This document shows positions 42,844 to 54,625 of a DNA stretch of 64,000 bases, in pieces (position 1 is the first letter of the stretch; every line of letters begins with the position of its first letter). The DNA comes from Amanita rubescens. Lineage: Eukaryota; Basidiomycota; Agaricomycetes; Agaricales; Amanitaceae. The position numbers and the translations under genes are program-made. Under the pieces are notes generated by a model. That model was not told where the DNA came from, did not search any database, and saw only the letters and a list, made by a program, of their open reading frames with translations. The stretch is from contig WION01000019.1 in NCBI GenBank assembly GCA_015039365.1, positions 248,001 through 312,000 of the forward strand. The letters run 5' to 3'.

Positions 42844-44833
42844 CTAAATGAAAGCAACAGTGAGGAAGACCGTTATACTAGTTAGTACAAAGTTTGTATT
42901 ACGTACCTCAGACTGCTCCAGCTGCGAATAATGCAGCGGCAATGTTCTTCTGACGTGACTTCTGCGCTTCTGTGAGTTGTGTAATTGATTGGAACATTGC
43001 CAGCGACGTACTGCTTTAGTAGTTTTCGGGGCAGCAGTGCCAGCAGCGGCCTGACTATAGTTGAGTAAACGATCACATTTTGATGGTATACGCACCGGCG
43101 TGCCATTCCCTTTCTTCCGTTGGCTCTTGTAGTATTTTTCGAAGTCGGCTTCGAGACCATCAGGATTCTGGTCCAACCATTGTTGCCTTGCGATATTCCT
43201 AACGAATCATGTCTATCGTGACCCATGGAATTGGTTTCGTGATTTTACTTAGCTGTTTTTCTTGTCCCTGGGACAAGAACCTTGGGCCGCTTGGATGGCC
43301 GCTCTGTATCCTGTGATTGATGTGGCCCAGTCCCCGAGTTGTCTTCACCGCCTTCACCCTCGGACTCGCCTCCCTGCCCACCTCCCTCACCCGCAGTACC
43401 TGCTTCTTTATCCATGCGATCTGGTTCATTCATATCATCACTAGTTTACCCAGGCCACGAGTCAGTTCAGTATCGAGTACATGTAGTATAGACTTCTTAC
43501 CATGGTCTCCTGATTCTCAATGTAATGCGTGTCGGTCCTCCGGCATTCCCTGAAAAGTTGGGATTGTCAGTAGTTGATGGCAAATGATTGTTGGTACCTT
43601 CAGGGTTTGTACGGTTGGCAGATGAGTCTGCTCCGCTATTGGCACCTGTACCTTCAGGGGTCCTATTGATATCCGAACCGTTGCCGCTGTGAGTACCTCC
43701 AGAGCCAGGGCCATCGTCATTATTGTGTCTAGTATTATCTGAGTCGTCGTCACCAGGACGTCGATTATCTGAGTTGTTGTCACGAGTGTGTTGATTATCC
43801 CAGCTATCGTTACCAGGAGCGTCACGTTGATTATCCGAGTCATCGTTTCCGGGAGCGCGTCGATTATCCGAGTCATCGTCATCAGGAACGCGTTGATTAC
43901 TATCTGAGTCGTCGTCATCAGGATTGTCGCCAGGAGTGGATCGAGTGCCATCAGAAGAGCTTGAAGGGCCATTGGAAGAACTGGGAGAGGTGTTGCCAGT
44001 TACATTGCTTGAGCCAGAAGGGGAGGAAACTGTATCATTTCGTTTTCTTTTCTTCTGATTTGTCTGATACCAGGACGAATAGTTCTTGCTGGTCCACAGA
44101 TCCAGTTTCCAATTTCCGTCACCCAGTCGGAATTCGAAGCAGTGGTTGAGCATTTCTCTTGAATAATAATTGTACGCAACTTCACTCATCGCCGTTGAAC
44201 TCGTAGGAGCGAGTCCTGCATCATCCAAAGCATACCATAACCGCCGGGCCTTTTTTGAGATGTTGTAGAGTCTGCTTTTACCAACTGGTTTCCCATCAGC
44301 GTCCTCGATGTATGGGTGACGATCTTCATCGTTCTGAGAAGCATTGGAGGGCCGCCCGCGCCTAACCTGCTGTTGTGACAAACCGTCAGTAACCCCCTTT
44401 TGCCGTGTTGACCAGCGAGTATATGCGCTTCGATTCCAGAAGCGAACGTTGGGGAAAGTCTCTTTTTGCAGAGGCGGCGGCATTTCAAGGTTACTTGTTG
44501 GAAAATTTGATTGTCGAACAGAAGTAGCAGGAGGTTCACAGGCATTTGATTGGCCTGTCCGCGATATCGTGACCGTGGTCATACGGTCAAGTAGCTTCCT
44601 ACTCACGGTGGTAGTAACACAATTGGCGAATATAAAACAGGTACGTACTCTGTCACTTTCGCAGTTATGTGAAGCTCCTGATTCTCTTGTTGGAGGAGTT
44701 CATTTTGTTGCTTCAGGGATTCGATTGATGCCAAAGAGTTGAGGTACGCTTCATTCCGATGACCAGCGAGCAGTTCGGCCGTTGCCCACCTCAAAACTTC
44801 GAATTCATTTGGATTAGGTTCACGGGAAGCCAT
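42844..44833 (-). CDS. Transposon accessory protein, coiled coil and acidic repeats
   Basis: ATG at 44833. Exon 1 (44649-44833) encodes MASREPNPNEFEVLRWATAE and a heptad-like ESLKQQNELLQQENQELHI coiled coil. Exon 2 (about 43504-44601) has RKLLDRMTTVTISRTGQSN, SKKARRLWYALDDAGLAP, FEFRLGDGNWKLDLWTSKNY and SSWYQTNQKKRKRND (possible nuclear signal). A long Asp/Ser/Asn/Gly low-complexity region follows, with recurring DDDDSDN(Q/R)R units. Later exons add NEPDRMDKEAG, SKRPKVLVP and ADFEKYYKSQRKKGNG. The 3' end near 42.8 kb is uncertain. It lies inside the transposon on the same strand as the transposase, so it is probably an element-encoded DNA-binding or accessory protein. Confidence 0.6.
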
Positions 44834-45265
44834 CTGGAGGAGGGGGGAACTAGAGGGAAGCCGGGGAGCAGATGACAGTAGAAGGCAAGGTAAGTATATG
44901 CACAATGAAATCGAGATATATTTCTCTGAATTTACGGGAACAGCTCTTGTCCCCCGGTTCATTGCCCCATCCTTAGTACCGATATCCCCTCATTGTCCCG
45001 TCCAGCTGCTACTGCTACCAATGTGCCCTCTTTCAAGGGTTCTATTGCTACAACCCGTATGTATGTATCTTGATGTAAATATAATTTCAATGTGGTGAAA
45101 TTCAGAATGGCAGCGTGAAATCCAAATTTGGACATCGAAGCTTGTCACATCCTGACGCGACGCGCATCCCCACTACACAGTTTTCACTTGTCCGCTCATA
45201 TAGCGCTCATATCCTGCTTATTAAACCCCACAAACGCGCACCAAAAACAAAAATCCAGGCATAAA

Positions 45266-45941
45266 ATGGATGTGGAGCGCGAGCGCATCATGGAAATCAT
45301 CAAAAAAACGCTGCAGGGACTTCATCCATCCATGAAGCTTGTTCGTCGGGTATCTTATCGAGAGGGTGGGCATCCCTTGGTGTATACTGTCTCGGGACGT
45401 GTAGAACCAGTTGAGGTATGTGATAACGAGTCTTGATTTCCAAAATCCTGATGGTAGTCTACGCCACATATAGCGACCGATAGTATATCCCAATGGCAAG
45501 GAAAGTTGGAATTTTATCAGCCAATATGAACTGGATCAAGCACTCGACGTGGCTCTGAAATCTCTCTCTGCACAACCCCCCGAACCTCTCGCTGCTGAGA
45601 GATCTCTTAGCAACCAGGCGCGCGCTCTTGTCCGCCGAGCGGAATTAATTACGGCCGCTGCCAAACGCTTGCTTACCAGTGGCCCACTTTCCCAACCTCA
45701 TGTAATTGCTGCTGGTTCTCTTGCAGCTGCTGCCATTTCCCTTGCAGACGCTGCTCTGTCGCTCACTGAAAAATTAGATGTGAGCGAAGTTGACAAGACG
45801 CTCGTCGATGACAACAATGAGGCCATTGAAAAAAGTGATGTAGGAGACATATTGAAGGATATGGATACGAGAAATGGGGTGGTCTTTAAGGCAGAATATT
45901 TGAATTCCGTGGCGGTCCGGGTCGAGGAAGAGTTGTGTTAA
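45266..45941 (+). CDS. Small unknown protein inside the transposon
   Basis: ATG at 45266. Exon 1 ends near 45415 (VSGRVEPVE before GTATGT), an intron of about 58 nt follows, and exon 2 runs to 45941. The protein starts MDVERERIMEIIKKTLQGLH, then RPIVYPNGKESWNFISQYEL, then an Ala/Leu-rich helical region (IAAGSLAAAAISLADAALSL) and an acidic end. It is the only gene on the plus strand of the element, lying between the two minus-strand genes with only 49 bp between its stop and the transposase stop. I recognise no domain. It could be cargo, a regulator of transposition or a nested insertion. Confidence 0.6.
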
Positions 45942-45990
45942 TAAGCACCGTACAATACAGACAATGGTGTTAACGTTACAATTATTTTAA

Positions 45991-48900
45991 TTAAGCTGCA
46001 TCCCCATCAGCGTTATCCCCATCGGATTCATCTTCGTTATCCTGTTCGTCTGACTGACGGAAGTACGTGAGCTCCAAATACGGTTTCTCCACAAGGAAAT
46101 GCTCCGTTGGCGATATTTGTATCTCTCCAGTCTCTGGAACCACTTTGAAGTAGGGAACCATGGCCACGAGCATCTTGATGCAGCTGATGTTGCAAGCTAC
46201 TAATGCGCTATCGCCTTGATAATGACACGAGTATACTGTATGATTCGATTCTTGCAGTAATTGTACATCCGGATGAGAAAATTTGGAAAGAACCACAATT
46301 GTATGTATGACCTTGTCAAATTTGAGCCGAAAAAAGTACCTGCATTCGCCGAACTCAATCTTGTCGTTTAGAATGAACTAGACATGTCAAGGTAGGTAGC
46401 TGAGATTGTATTATGAAGAGGCACATACCCTTACAATTGTTGTTCGCTTACGCTTACGACGTAGTGACCGCCCCTCCCCCCAAGCTGAACACACTTTCTG
46501 GCCATTAGGGAGACGAAGCCGTGCCCAGCGTATGACTGTCTTGTGATTGGCCCATCCATCGCGATTCGGCCATTTTTCCTTATCCCATAAGTTAAGGATA
46601 GCTTGAGCGTCTTGAGTTGAAACCGCGCGAGCTACAGAATCACATGCTCGCAGCAACGTGTAACCCTGTCCGAGGTCCACCGAATTATCAGGGAGTTTCT
46701 CCTTATTCTTGAGAGATAAACCAGGCATCATTGAGTTTATTGAGTTCATCTGCGCTCGGATGATGCCCCGTTGAGAGATGTTGGCATACGGGTCGTAGTC
46801 TTGGCGGATTTCCTCGCCGAGATTGCCAATCGCGTTTTCCATCGTCCACTGAGAGTAGCAAGCTAGCGGACCAACACGAGAGATCTCTGGAGCAATGTGG
46901 CTAAGTAGGTGGATGCTTTGTCGGATAAAGTGGATACGGTCGGGATTTTTTTGATAATACAATTGTTCGTATTCATGCTGGAACTCGTTAAGGAGGCGCA
47001 TCCCTGCCAGGAGTTGGTCATACGGTATTGACCGTTGCTGGAGCAGTTGTATTCCACGGACGAGTTTGCAATAATTTCTCCAGTACGGTTCTGGTAGGAT
47101 GGATTTGAGAAGCGCGGGTCCGAGGGCGAAAATGTACAGGAGGAATTCCCAAGCCTTGTATCCGGAGTTAATCTTCTCTGCTGGGTTGCGTGGTGCACGA
47201 TCAAATGATGTGGGTAGATAAGGTGCCGCCATCGATACCGTCTTCCCATGGGCCTTCCAGACGCGTTTATCTTTCAATACACACCACGGCCATTTCTCAT
47301 GTTTGTCGTCCCCATAACATTTGAGCGTTCCTCGCCAGAGTCCAAGAAGGAGGTCGGGGTCATTTATAGCAACGAGATGCATGATATCCAGGACAAATAT
47401 GTTTGGGATTCCAAGCGTTCCAATCAGACCGCTAAATATTGTTGGTTTGCAGATGCCGGTTTCAAGCCGATTACTATTGAATCGATTTGTGTTTGCTGAC
47501 TGGCACAAAATTTCGAGATTCTTACGATAGCGTTCAGCCGTATTTGCTCGAAAATGTTGGAGATCATATTGTGATACATCATGGTGATCACAGCCTTCAA
47601 CATTGTAGTTCGATGGCTTCAACAAGGCAGGATAATAATGCCCATCGCCCTCCCGATGTCGGCCAGGTAATCCGCAGTAAAGTCGGCACCCATACTTCCC
47701 CTGGTGTCCAACCATACCTGCCATGCTTGCCATACCCGGTGTATCTGCTGTTGCAAATAAAAGGAATGGCACAACGTTCTTGATACGTTGTTCAGTTGAT
47801 GCGTCGTATATATGTAATCCTTCTCGTTGTAAAGCTGACAAGTGATATAGCGCAGGAAAGAGGAAAGAGTCGATATGCTTAGGCTTTTTGGGTCCAGGAA
47901 TAAAGCCGCCAGGAATAACATAGTCTTTTGTGTAGCGATAATCAGGAGGAAGATCGTGGATGACATAAATGTACATCCAACAATCGGAGTCCTTGTCTCT
48001 GAAAAGCTGTGCACCGTCGAGCGACATTTGGATCACGATGTCGTCTGGCTTGATTTTCCCATTTGCAACAGCTTCCAGATAGTCACTTCCTACGTAAATG
48101 TCGTCATATACCTCGATTTTACCATCGTTATTGCGTAAATAAACAATAATTTGTTCAGTTCGTTGACGACGATGGTGCATTCGGCGGGCGCTCTCGGGTG
48201 ACCGGTAGAGCGCTTGTAATACGAAGCCGAGTGGAATCGTATGGTATTGGCGCCTTGGGACTCGTTTAGGTCGTGGGCCGGTGGTGTACTGGTAGCGAGG
48301 CTCGGAACAGAGGGGACACTGTTCAAGGTCCTTGAAAGGACCGGTGAATGCAGCACATGTGTCAATACACATGTCATGGGTAATGGGGACAATGCCGCTA
48401 ATCTGTTGAATGCGACGTTTGATTTGATCGTACGACAAGAAGACATGATCTTTGGGGTGTCGGATGAGATAGGCATCACGAAATGAGTTGTAAACATCTT
48501 GAGAAGCGTTGTTAACGGCGAGGAATGTTCGGAGTGAGAGCAGAAAGTCAGGATCGCACACGTCGAATGGAAAGTCTTTCGGTGCTTCACGTAAACGGGC
48601 TATATCATTCGGATGCATGTTGCTATTATCAAGCTTGGCATGCTTTAATTCCTCGATGAATTGCGCAGCTGTCTTGATATCGTCTATCTCGGAACCCAAG
48701 CCTACCGTCTCATTTTCAAACATAGAGAGGTTGCGTTGTATATCAGAACCAAATCCTATTGTTTCATCTTCAAACATAGAGAAATCGCGTTCATGCTCAA
48801 CCTGGGTATCATCGAAATGACGGTGCGCATCATCACTGGCAGCAGGAGATTCTTCATTTTGAGGGTGACTGGTGCTCTCGTCGTCGAGCGTATTAATGCC

Positions 48901-49373
48901 GTCACTTCCCTAGATATAACAAAGTAAGAATTTAAGAGAAAAAACATGACATAGAACACACCTGTTGACCAGGTAAGTGTTCTTGTTCTCCGGGCTGAGT
49001 TTCCTCGTTGTGCGCTAGCTCCAAGTCGTTGCGAGAGTCAGAGGCGCTCCCTTCACTAGAAGCAACGTTATTATTAACATGATGATTTGTCTACACGTCT
49101 GTAAGTAAGTATTCTTGATGGGGAACGCATAATACCTACATTGGAAAACCGATTTCGTGAACTATGATCGACATGGGTGTGGGTTGGGCCAGCACTCGAC
49201 CCTCCTGTGGATTGCGCTGTATGTGTTTGTCCCACTTCGCCGCGTGGTGGTATAATAACTCCCCTCTGTAAGCAGAACTCTCGAATCCGGGTTTCGTGGT
49301 CTTCACGTGCGTATTTTCGCCGTATCGCGCGGCGTTGAGACTCTGGTTTGATGTCTTTGCGAGAGCGCCTCAT
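45991..49373 (-). CDS. Transposase, Plavaka/CACTA-like
   Basis: The best start is ATG 49373; upstream TTG is not used. N-terminal exons are charged and low-complexity, and the repeat MFEDETIGFGSD / MFENETVGLGSE occurs near 48700-48777. The core (46411-48777) has a putative zinc site CIDTCAAFTGPFKDLEQCPL. It then has IQMSLDGAQLFRDKDSDCWM (candidate first catalytic Asp), PGGFIPGPKKPKHIDSFLFP, GKYGCRLYCGLPGRH, VLDIMHLVAIND (candidate second Asp) and QWTMENAIGNLGEEIRQDYD (candidate Glu). The last exon (45991-46290) has YSCHYQGDSALVACNISC and HFLVEKPYLELTYF. It would cut and rejoin DNA at the element ends. The frame is intact; the family call is from motif memory. Confidence 0.8.
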
Positions 49374-49565
49374 TTGATAGAGCGGGGCGCGGCAAAATTC
49401 CTCTAAGTCCGTCGCCCGCAGAGGGACGCGTGATGTTGAAGTCAAATCGTATTTTCTTCGATTGTTGAAAGTGATTTAAACGTTTAAAATAGACGATCTA
49501 TTTACAGATATCTGCGGTCTGGCTCCCACACCCCCCACAATCGAACACAATTCAAAACAATGGAA

Positions 49566-49610
49566 GAAATCGACGGGAAATAGGATCAAATAGCCGCGTT
49601 TTTCACTGGG
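49566..49610 (+). repeat. Right terminal inverted repeat
   Basis: Ends GCCGCGTTTTTCACTGGG, the reverse complement of the left terminus. It is followed directly by the duplicated target CTTGAAC. Confidence 0.9.
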
Positions 49611-49649
49611 CTTGAACCCTTTCAAGAATTTTTGGGACATATTCTGCAT
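49611..49649 (-). pseudogene. 5' part of ORF split by the transposon
   Basis: Thirteen codons starting ATG at 49649 (MQNMSQKFLKGFK) end exactly at the transposon junction. They are in frame with the downstream part at 41998-42282. Confidence 0.55.
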
Positions 49650-51633
49650 GTTCAATTAGACCTGGTTCTCCTCTCAGGGGATTAACTCACTATTCATCTG
49701 CTTTGATGTCAGACTCGCTCGTTTGCAGGTCTCTCCACCCTTATTTACGTAAGCCGTTTATCTTATCGTTAAATGATTATCTTATCGTCGATCCCATTTT
49801 CTAAAACTGGCCAATAACTTGTTATTTTCTTCATCAGTGTCTGACGAGTGCGGGCCGAATTGCCTTTTGAAGGAAAGAGGCTGTGTAATGTTAAATGCTT
49901 TGACGAACCCTTACTAATCGGAGCATTCGCCGCCAGCGAAGGCATTCCATAACCACGCCAGCATAGAGAATGGAGTAGAGGAGGGAGAAGGAGGCTATAC
50001 ACCGCCTTGTGAGTCATTTCAAGTTCCACGTCGCATCTCAAAGGTGAATTTACCTGGTTTGAATACCCTTTTTCTACTCCAGACGTCTTCTAGGTTCGTT
50101 TCAACACGTTTGAAGGGCATTCCTCAACATGCTGCTGCAAGCACTGAGCCAATTGCTCAAAAGCGCGCAGAGATACCAGCCAAACTGGCTTATCTTAAAG
50201 TACCCTTTATGCACATCCATCCATGAACAGACTTGATTTGACCGGCAATTATTTTGAGTATGTGACTGGACCTTTGTCGCGGTACATCCGTTTCATCAAT
50301 GTCTCGAAGTCAAACTCATATCAAATCAAACCAGATTTAGGTCGACCCACCAACATTAGCATTGCGAGCAACAAGGGCGCCTCAGTTAAAACAACAAATT
50401 CAATGTATGCAAATACTTCCTTTTTTGATTTGGTCTGTCGTTGTCAGTTTCCTTGCGTCAGATTTCAAATAGACTGCGATCAATCTTTGTCTTTGTACTA
50501 GATGTCTTGTGCACCTGCGTGCGGTTGCGCTGCGCTCAGCGTTGCGAAGAACTCGCTGGTCCGTAATTAGCTCATAATAAGCATGTTTGACAGTTTCGAT
50601 CATGGGAATAAGCTCAGCTCAGACAAGGAGCTGCCCATAACAACCCCGAACTTTGCCGAGTTCCAGCGGCAGACACTGGTCAACATTTCAACATTTCAAC
50701 ACTCGATTACATTTCCATGTTTCCACATGTCCGTTCAATGGCACCTGCGTGTCACAGCACTGCTCCCGTACATTGCACCGCAATTCACTTATCGCCATAC
50801 TGCACAATGCGTCGTTCGGCTTGGTGGAATAAATGAAGCAGAATTTTTTTTTCCTGAAGGTTCAAGGCCTCAATCGCGCATTGTATCGTATGAAGTTAAC
50901 CATTGAGGCCTGAGGTTTTGACCTTCGCCAGGGTCCCGGTTCGTAACTGGTAAACGTAAGCGAATATTTGGTATGTTTTGAACATCGAGCATTTCAGATC
51001 TTATGTTTGTCTCGGTGGGGGTAATCGTGTTCTATCTTTATTCAAGTTCATGCCCGCAGTTACTCAAGGCATGAACCAGGACAATGGCACAATTGTTACT
51101 TGAAAACGTTAACGTTGGCATGCAGCGGGATGTGACAATTGAAATATCAGATGGCCATTTACAATTAACCTGCATTCGGAAATCAACAGGTGAAGTTCAA
51201 ACAATTCGGACCCACAGAGTGGATCTTCGTCTATCTTCGTTCCGATGCCAGTGAGGCACCATGTGGATCACATCATTATTAAATGACGATCGGTAAGCGA
51301 GCCTATGTATATGCATTTAGGGGATTTGGAACCTCACTATCAATTAACGCGCATTCGTACTACTAGAATCCAAACATGACTTGGTACTAGTCTCCATGAC
51401 ACTTCTTCAATCGTTATCGTCCAATTCATATGTCGCTCCCACGAATTACTCCTGGAAAACTTCCAGGCGGGAGAAGGTGATGTGAGCTGTCATCTTTGGG
51501 CTGCGCAACAAGGCTGTACTCTTTTGGTAATTATTTATGTCAAGATGTAAAGGAACCAGGTGGCATGTGGGTTTAAAGGTATACAGGCGTGTGCCGTCTT
51601 GTCTTCATCCAATAGTCTAAGTCATCACTAGGA
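49650..51633. other. Duplicated 5' flank of copy E
   Basis: No gene called. From about 50430 to 51633 the sequence is related to 37370-38680 and 7820-8909. The plus-strand frame at 50583-50906 lies in this duplicated flank and is not conserved in the others. Confidence 0.5.
51245..51290 (+). promoter_or_regulatory. Conserved upstream block of copy E
   Basis: GTGAGGCACCATGTGGATCA and CATCATTATTAA match the blocks upstream of copies A and D. Confidence 0.35.
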
Positions 51634-53374
51634 ATGCTTGTCCAAAAGGTGCGTTACTGTATCCAGCCACGGCTCTCTCTCGCGACGCTTAACGGAAATA
51701 GCTTCTCGTTGCACTGGCGCTGCCGCTGTTGTTTTGCACAGTCACTCTTGGTTCAGGCCCCGACTTCCCTGCGTGCCTACAGCAAATCCTCCAAAGCAAC
51801 GGTTCGCTCGAAGGCACCGTTGATGTCAACGGACATCCTACAACAAACATAAGCCAGATAACTGGGCTCACGTACGATCGTTGCGTAGCAGATTGTGGGC
51901 ATGGTCCAGTCAATTTTGATTGGCACACGTTCTCCCAGCAATTTACTTCGTGGCTTCTCCCGTGGCTAGCCCTTATTTCTCAACTGCCGTACGGTTCACG
52001 GGATACGCTAAGCAACTGCCTCGCTGTGCTCTTGACGGTTGGGTCTCCGACCCTTGCAGCATACTCCCTCGCACTCGCCGTTATCAGTAATCGATGGATG
52101 GTCAAACGGTTTGGAAGGAGCGGCTACTATCCCATTCATCACTTGGAGTTTGCAGCCCAGACCCTGAGTAATCTTCAACAGGTATCTCTGGAGCTTCCCA
52201 ACGCGGCACACAATGTGCTGCCATCCCTAATCGTTGATCGAAGGAACCAGCCGTGGTTGGAAGAGCTCGCTCATGGGCTTGAATATGCAGTTCCCAAGTG
52301 GACATTATCCTCGATCATGTCCGTTGTGTATGTCGCATTAGCCGATCTCTTCACGTGGATCGATACCCTTTCCGGACCTCTTTCCAACATTGTCGTCAAT
52401 GCCACTGGAGAAAGTATTTCGTCACTTTGGTTGTGTTTCTTACCCATCGTCATTGGGAACCTGCAACTATCCCCTAAAACCGACTCGAATCGCATTCGTA
52501 GAGCTTTTAACAACGCCGAATCCCACCTCGTCACTACTGCTGATGAAGGCTCGCCGGAACAAGCTCGTGCCAGTGGCCCCCTATTAATAAATATGGAATC
52601 CCAAGCTACCATCGATGAGGATGAACTAGCGCCTGTGTACTTTTATGCCCGAGCCTTCACGTGGATACGCGTGGTACGGGAAGTAGCTGACGGTTTTGAC
52701 GCTGCTTCACAACATGCATCCGGTCATCGTACAAATACGCAACATGATTCATATGAAATTTTTACCATTTTCGCGACATCCACGCTTCTGGCACTATTTC
52801 TACAATGGGGTACGACGGGAGCTGCGATTATGGCCATGTTCTTCACACCCACCAAAGGTCGGCTCATCCGATTATGATTGTGTGCTGCCATTCTTACGGA
52901 TTTCATCTAGGCCTTGGATGCCGTTCCGGAGCTTACCTGCTCTACGGAGTCAACTCCACTTTGATTTGGTTCCTCTGCGTCCTATCAAGTGTTCTTGCTC
53001 ATTACTACAAGAAGGGGACTCGTATCAGCACATTTATTTGGGGAACTTCCCTCGTTCTTCGTTACACAGCTAAATGTCTCGCTGCGGGTAATACCGTATG
53101 GCTGTTTCTGACCGCAATACTTCAATTCGGAAATCTTGACGATACTTGCTGGTGTAACTCGAGCAAGCTCAGTCTTCACAGTAAAGCATACACTGTGATA
53201 ATTTATACGGACTCGTTTTTGGCGGGCATCAAGATTGCTTGGGCTGGTGGGCTTGCGATGGCATTTTTGACAGCAGCCTTGTTCCTTATTGCGCTCAACG
53301 TTTTCCCGAGACGTCTGGCGAAGGAGCCGGATCCCCGTATACTGTTGCAGCGGATGGGTGCGAGCAGGCACTAG
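51634..53374 (+). CDS. Polytopic membrane protein family, copy E
   Basis: Exons 51634-51648, 51702-52857 and 52911-53374 total 1635 nt, 544 aa. ATGCTTGTCCAAAAG, an intron, then LLVALALPLLLFCTVTLGSG (signal peptide). The luminal part has GSLEGTVDVNGHPTTNISQI and YDRCVADCGHG. It is the shortest intact copy: the cytoplasmic or luminal loop before FLQWGTTGAAIMAMFF has lost about 18 residues relative to D (after SGHRTN). It also has a small insertion SGYYPIHHLEFAAQ. The remaining membrane segments and CWCNSSKLSL are conserved. Confidence 0.85.
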
Positions 53375-53682
53375 GAACCTACGCCTATTAGGTATTTATG
53401 TATTCTTTGAATCTTTACGGTCTGCGCACGTAATGTCTTATAATACATTGATGGTACCGATACCAAGGCCTTTAGCTAGTTTTGGATATCCAGGAAAAAC
53501 CGTTTTAAAGTACGTATCGTCATCTTTCGGTAGTCTCCCGTAGTCAGACCAATAAATTCGGTCTTTTTTGACGTGATGCACGACGACACTCGACTACATC
53601 ACCGCCCCACAACGATTTTAACAATAGTTAAAAAAAATTGTAATCAAACCTCGTATTTTTATCTCTGAAGAAGTGAATCTCT
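53375..53682. other. 3' flank of copy E
   Basis: Shares CAACGATTTTAACA and TCTTCAGATCCTTCG with the 3' flank of copy A. No gene. Confidence 0.4.
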
Positions 53683-54600
53683 TCAGATCCTTCGTTTGCC
53701 GTACGGGTTGTCCCACCTGTTGAGAAATGCGTCGGACAAATTTTGGTCACCCATGGCGACCTCGGAAATCCCGTTTATCGCAAAAGATGACGCCTTACAG
53801 TGACGTTCCTCTTCAAATCTGCCCATGTTCCTTGTACTCCTTCGTCCTCCCAAAATACCGAATGTGTCGACTTCGAGAGTTACTTCGCTAGTAAATCCAG
53901 ACGATTGGTCTACCATGGACTTAACTGTAACTGTGACTCGCATTAAAACTTCCCTCGGCGGAATGGTACAAAGACACTTACTTCAAAGTGGACATCTCTC
54001 CCTCGACCTCCGTCAAGGACGGACACATCATGTTCACATTTCAGACCAACTCCCGGACACCTTCAACATCAGGAACAACGGCTTGTCCTCCCAACTTTCA
54101 CTGACATTCGACCTCCAACGTAACGGGAGTGACTTCAACTGCTAATGGTCGTAATCTGTGCAAAGCATAAACCGGAAGTAGGAAATACAAGAAACGAGAC
54201 AATGAACCTGATAACTATTCCGTTTACCGCGTTCAATTTTCTTGTTCAAATCTCAAAGTGCGACGTCTTGGTCACCTTTGCGATATTTCGCACTGGCGCC
54301 GTCAAGTTGGCTGCTAGATTGTTACGACATCCGTCAATTGGCTCCATCCCTTCTACGTCCCTCACAACAGCTTGTCCACCCAACTTGAAAAGTCCATTGC
54401 ATGCGGGCCGAATTGCCGTGGAGAACGTTTGGAAGGAAATCTGGGCGCAGTGGTTGGCGTAATGCGGGATCAATGCCAATACGGTGACGATGCCAGAGTC
54501 AAATTCGTCGCCCATTAGTTGAATGTTCAATGCCCGAATCAACGCTGAAATCTTTGCGTGCGCGTGATGCGTGACATGTGATGCCCGCTTACTAATCGTT
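53683..54600 (-). pseudogene. Decayed gene with an internal duplication
   Basis: Two minus-strand pieces share KLGGQAVV(R/P)DVEG, one near 54330-54400 and one near 54050-54130, the second broken by stops. Neighbouring frames include LIPHYANHCAQISFQTF and SSGFTSEVTLEVDTFGILGG. The repeat suggests an old tandem duplication of one domain. The family was not recognised. Confidence 0.3.
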
Positions 54601-54625
54601 CCGTAGCTCAACTCGAACCGCCAGC

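Larger units (their letters stand above)
42290..49610 (-). mobile_element. Complete Plavaka/CACTA-like DNA transposon
   Basis: 7321 bp, bounded by about 45-bp imperfect terminal inverted repeats starting CCCAGTG and flanked by a perfect 7-bp target duplication (CTTGAAC at 42283-42289 and 49611-49617). It carries a long transposase gene (minus), a coiled-coil/low-complexity gene (minus) and a small plus-strand gene. The transposase core is open over 788 codons and the target duplication is perfect, which indicates recent insertion and possible activity. The family name rests on transposase resemblance; a 7-bp duplication is longer than the 3 bp typical of plant CACTA elements. Confidence 0.85.

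Noticed and set aside
50583..50906. 107-codon plus-strand ORF upstream of copy E
   Set aside because: Lies in the duplicated 5' flank and is not open in the sister flanks at 37.5 kb and 63.2 kb.
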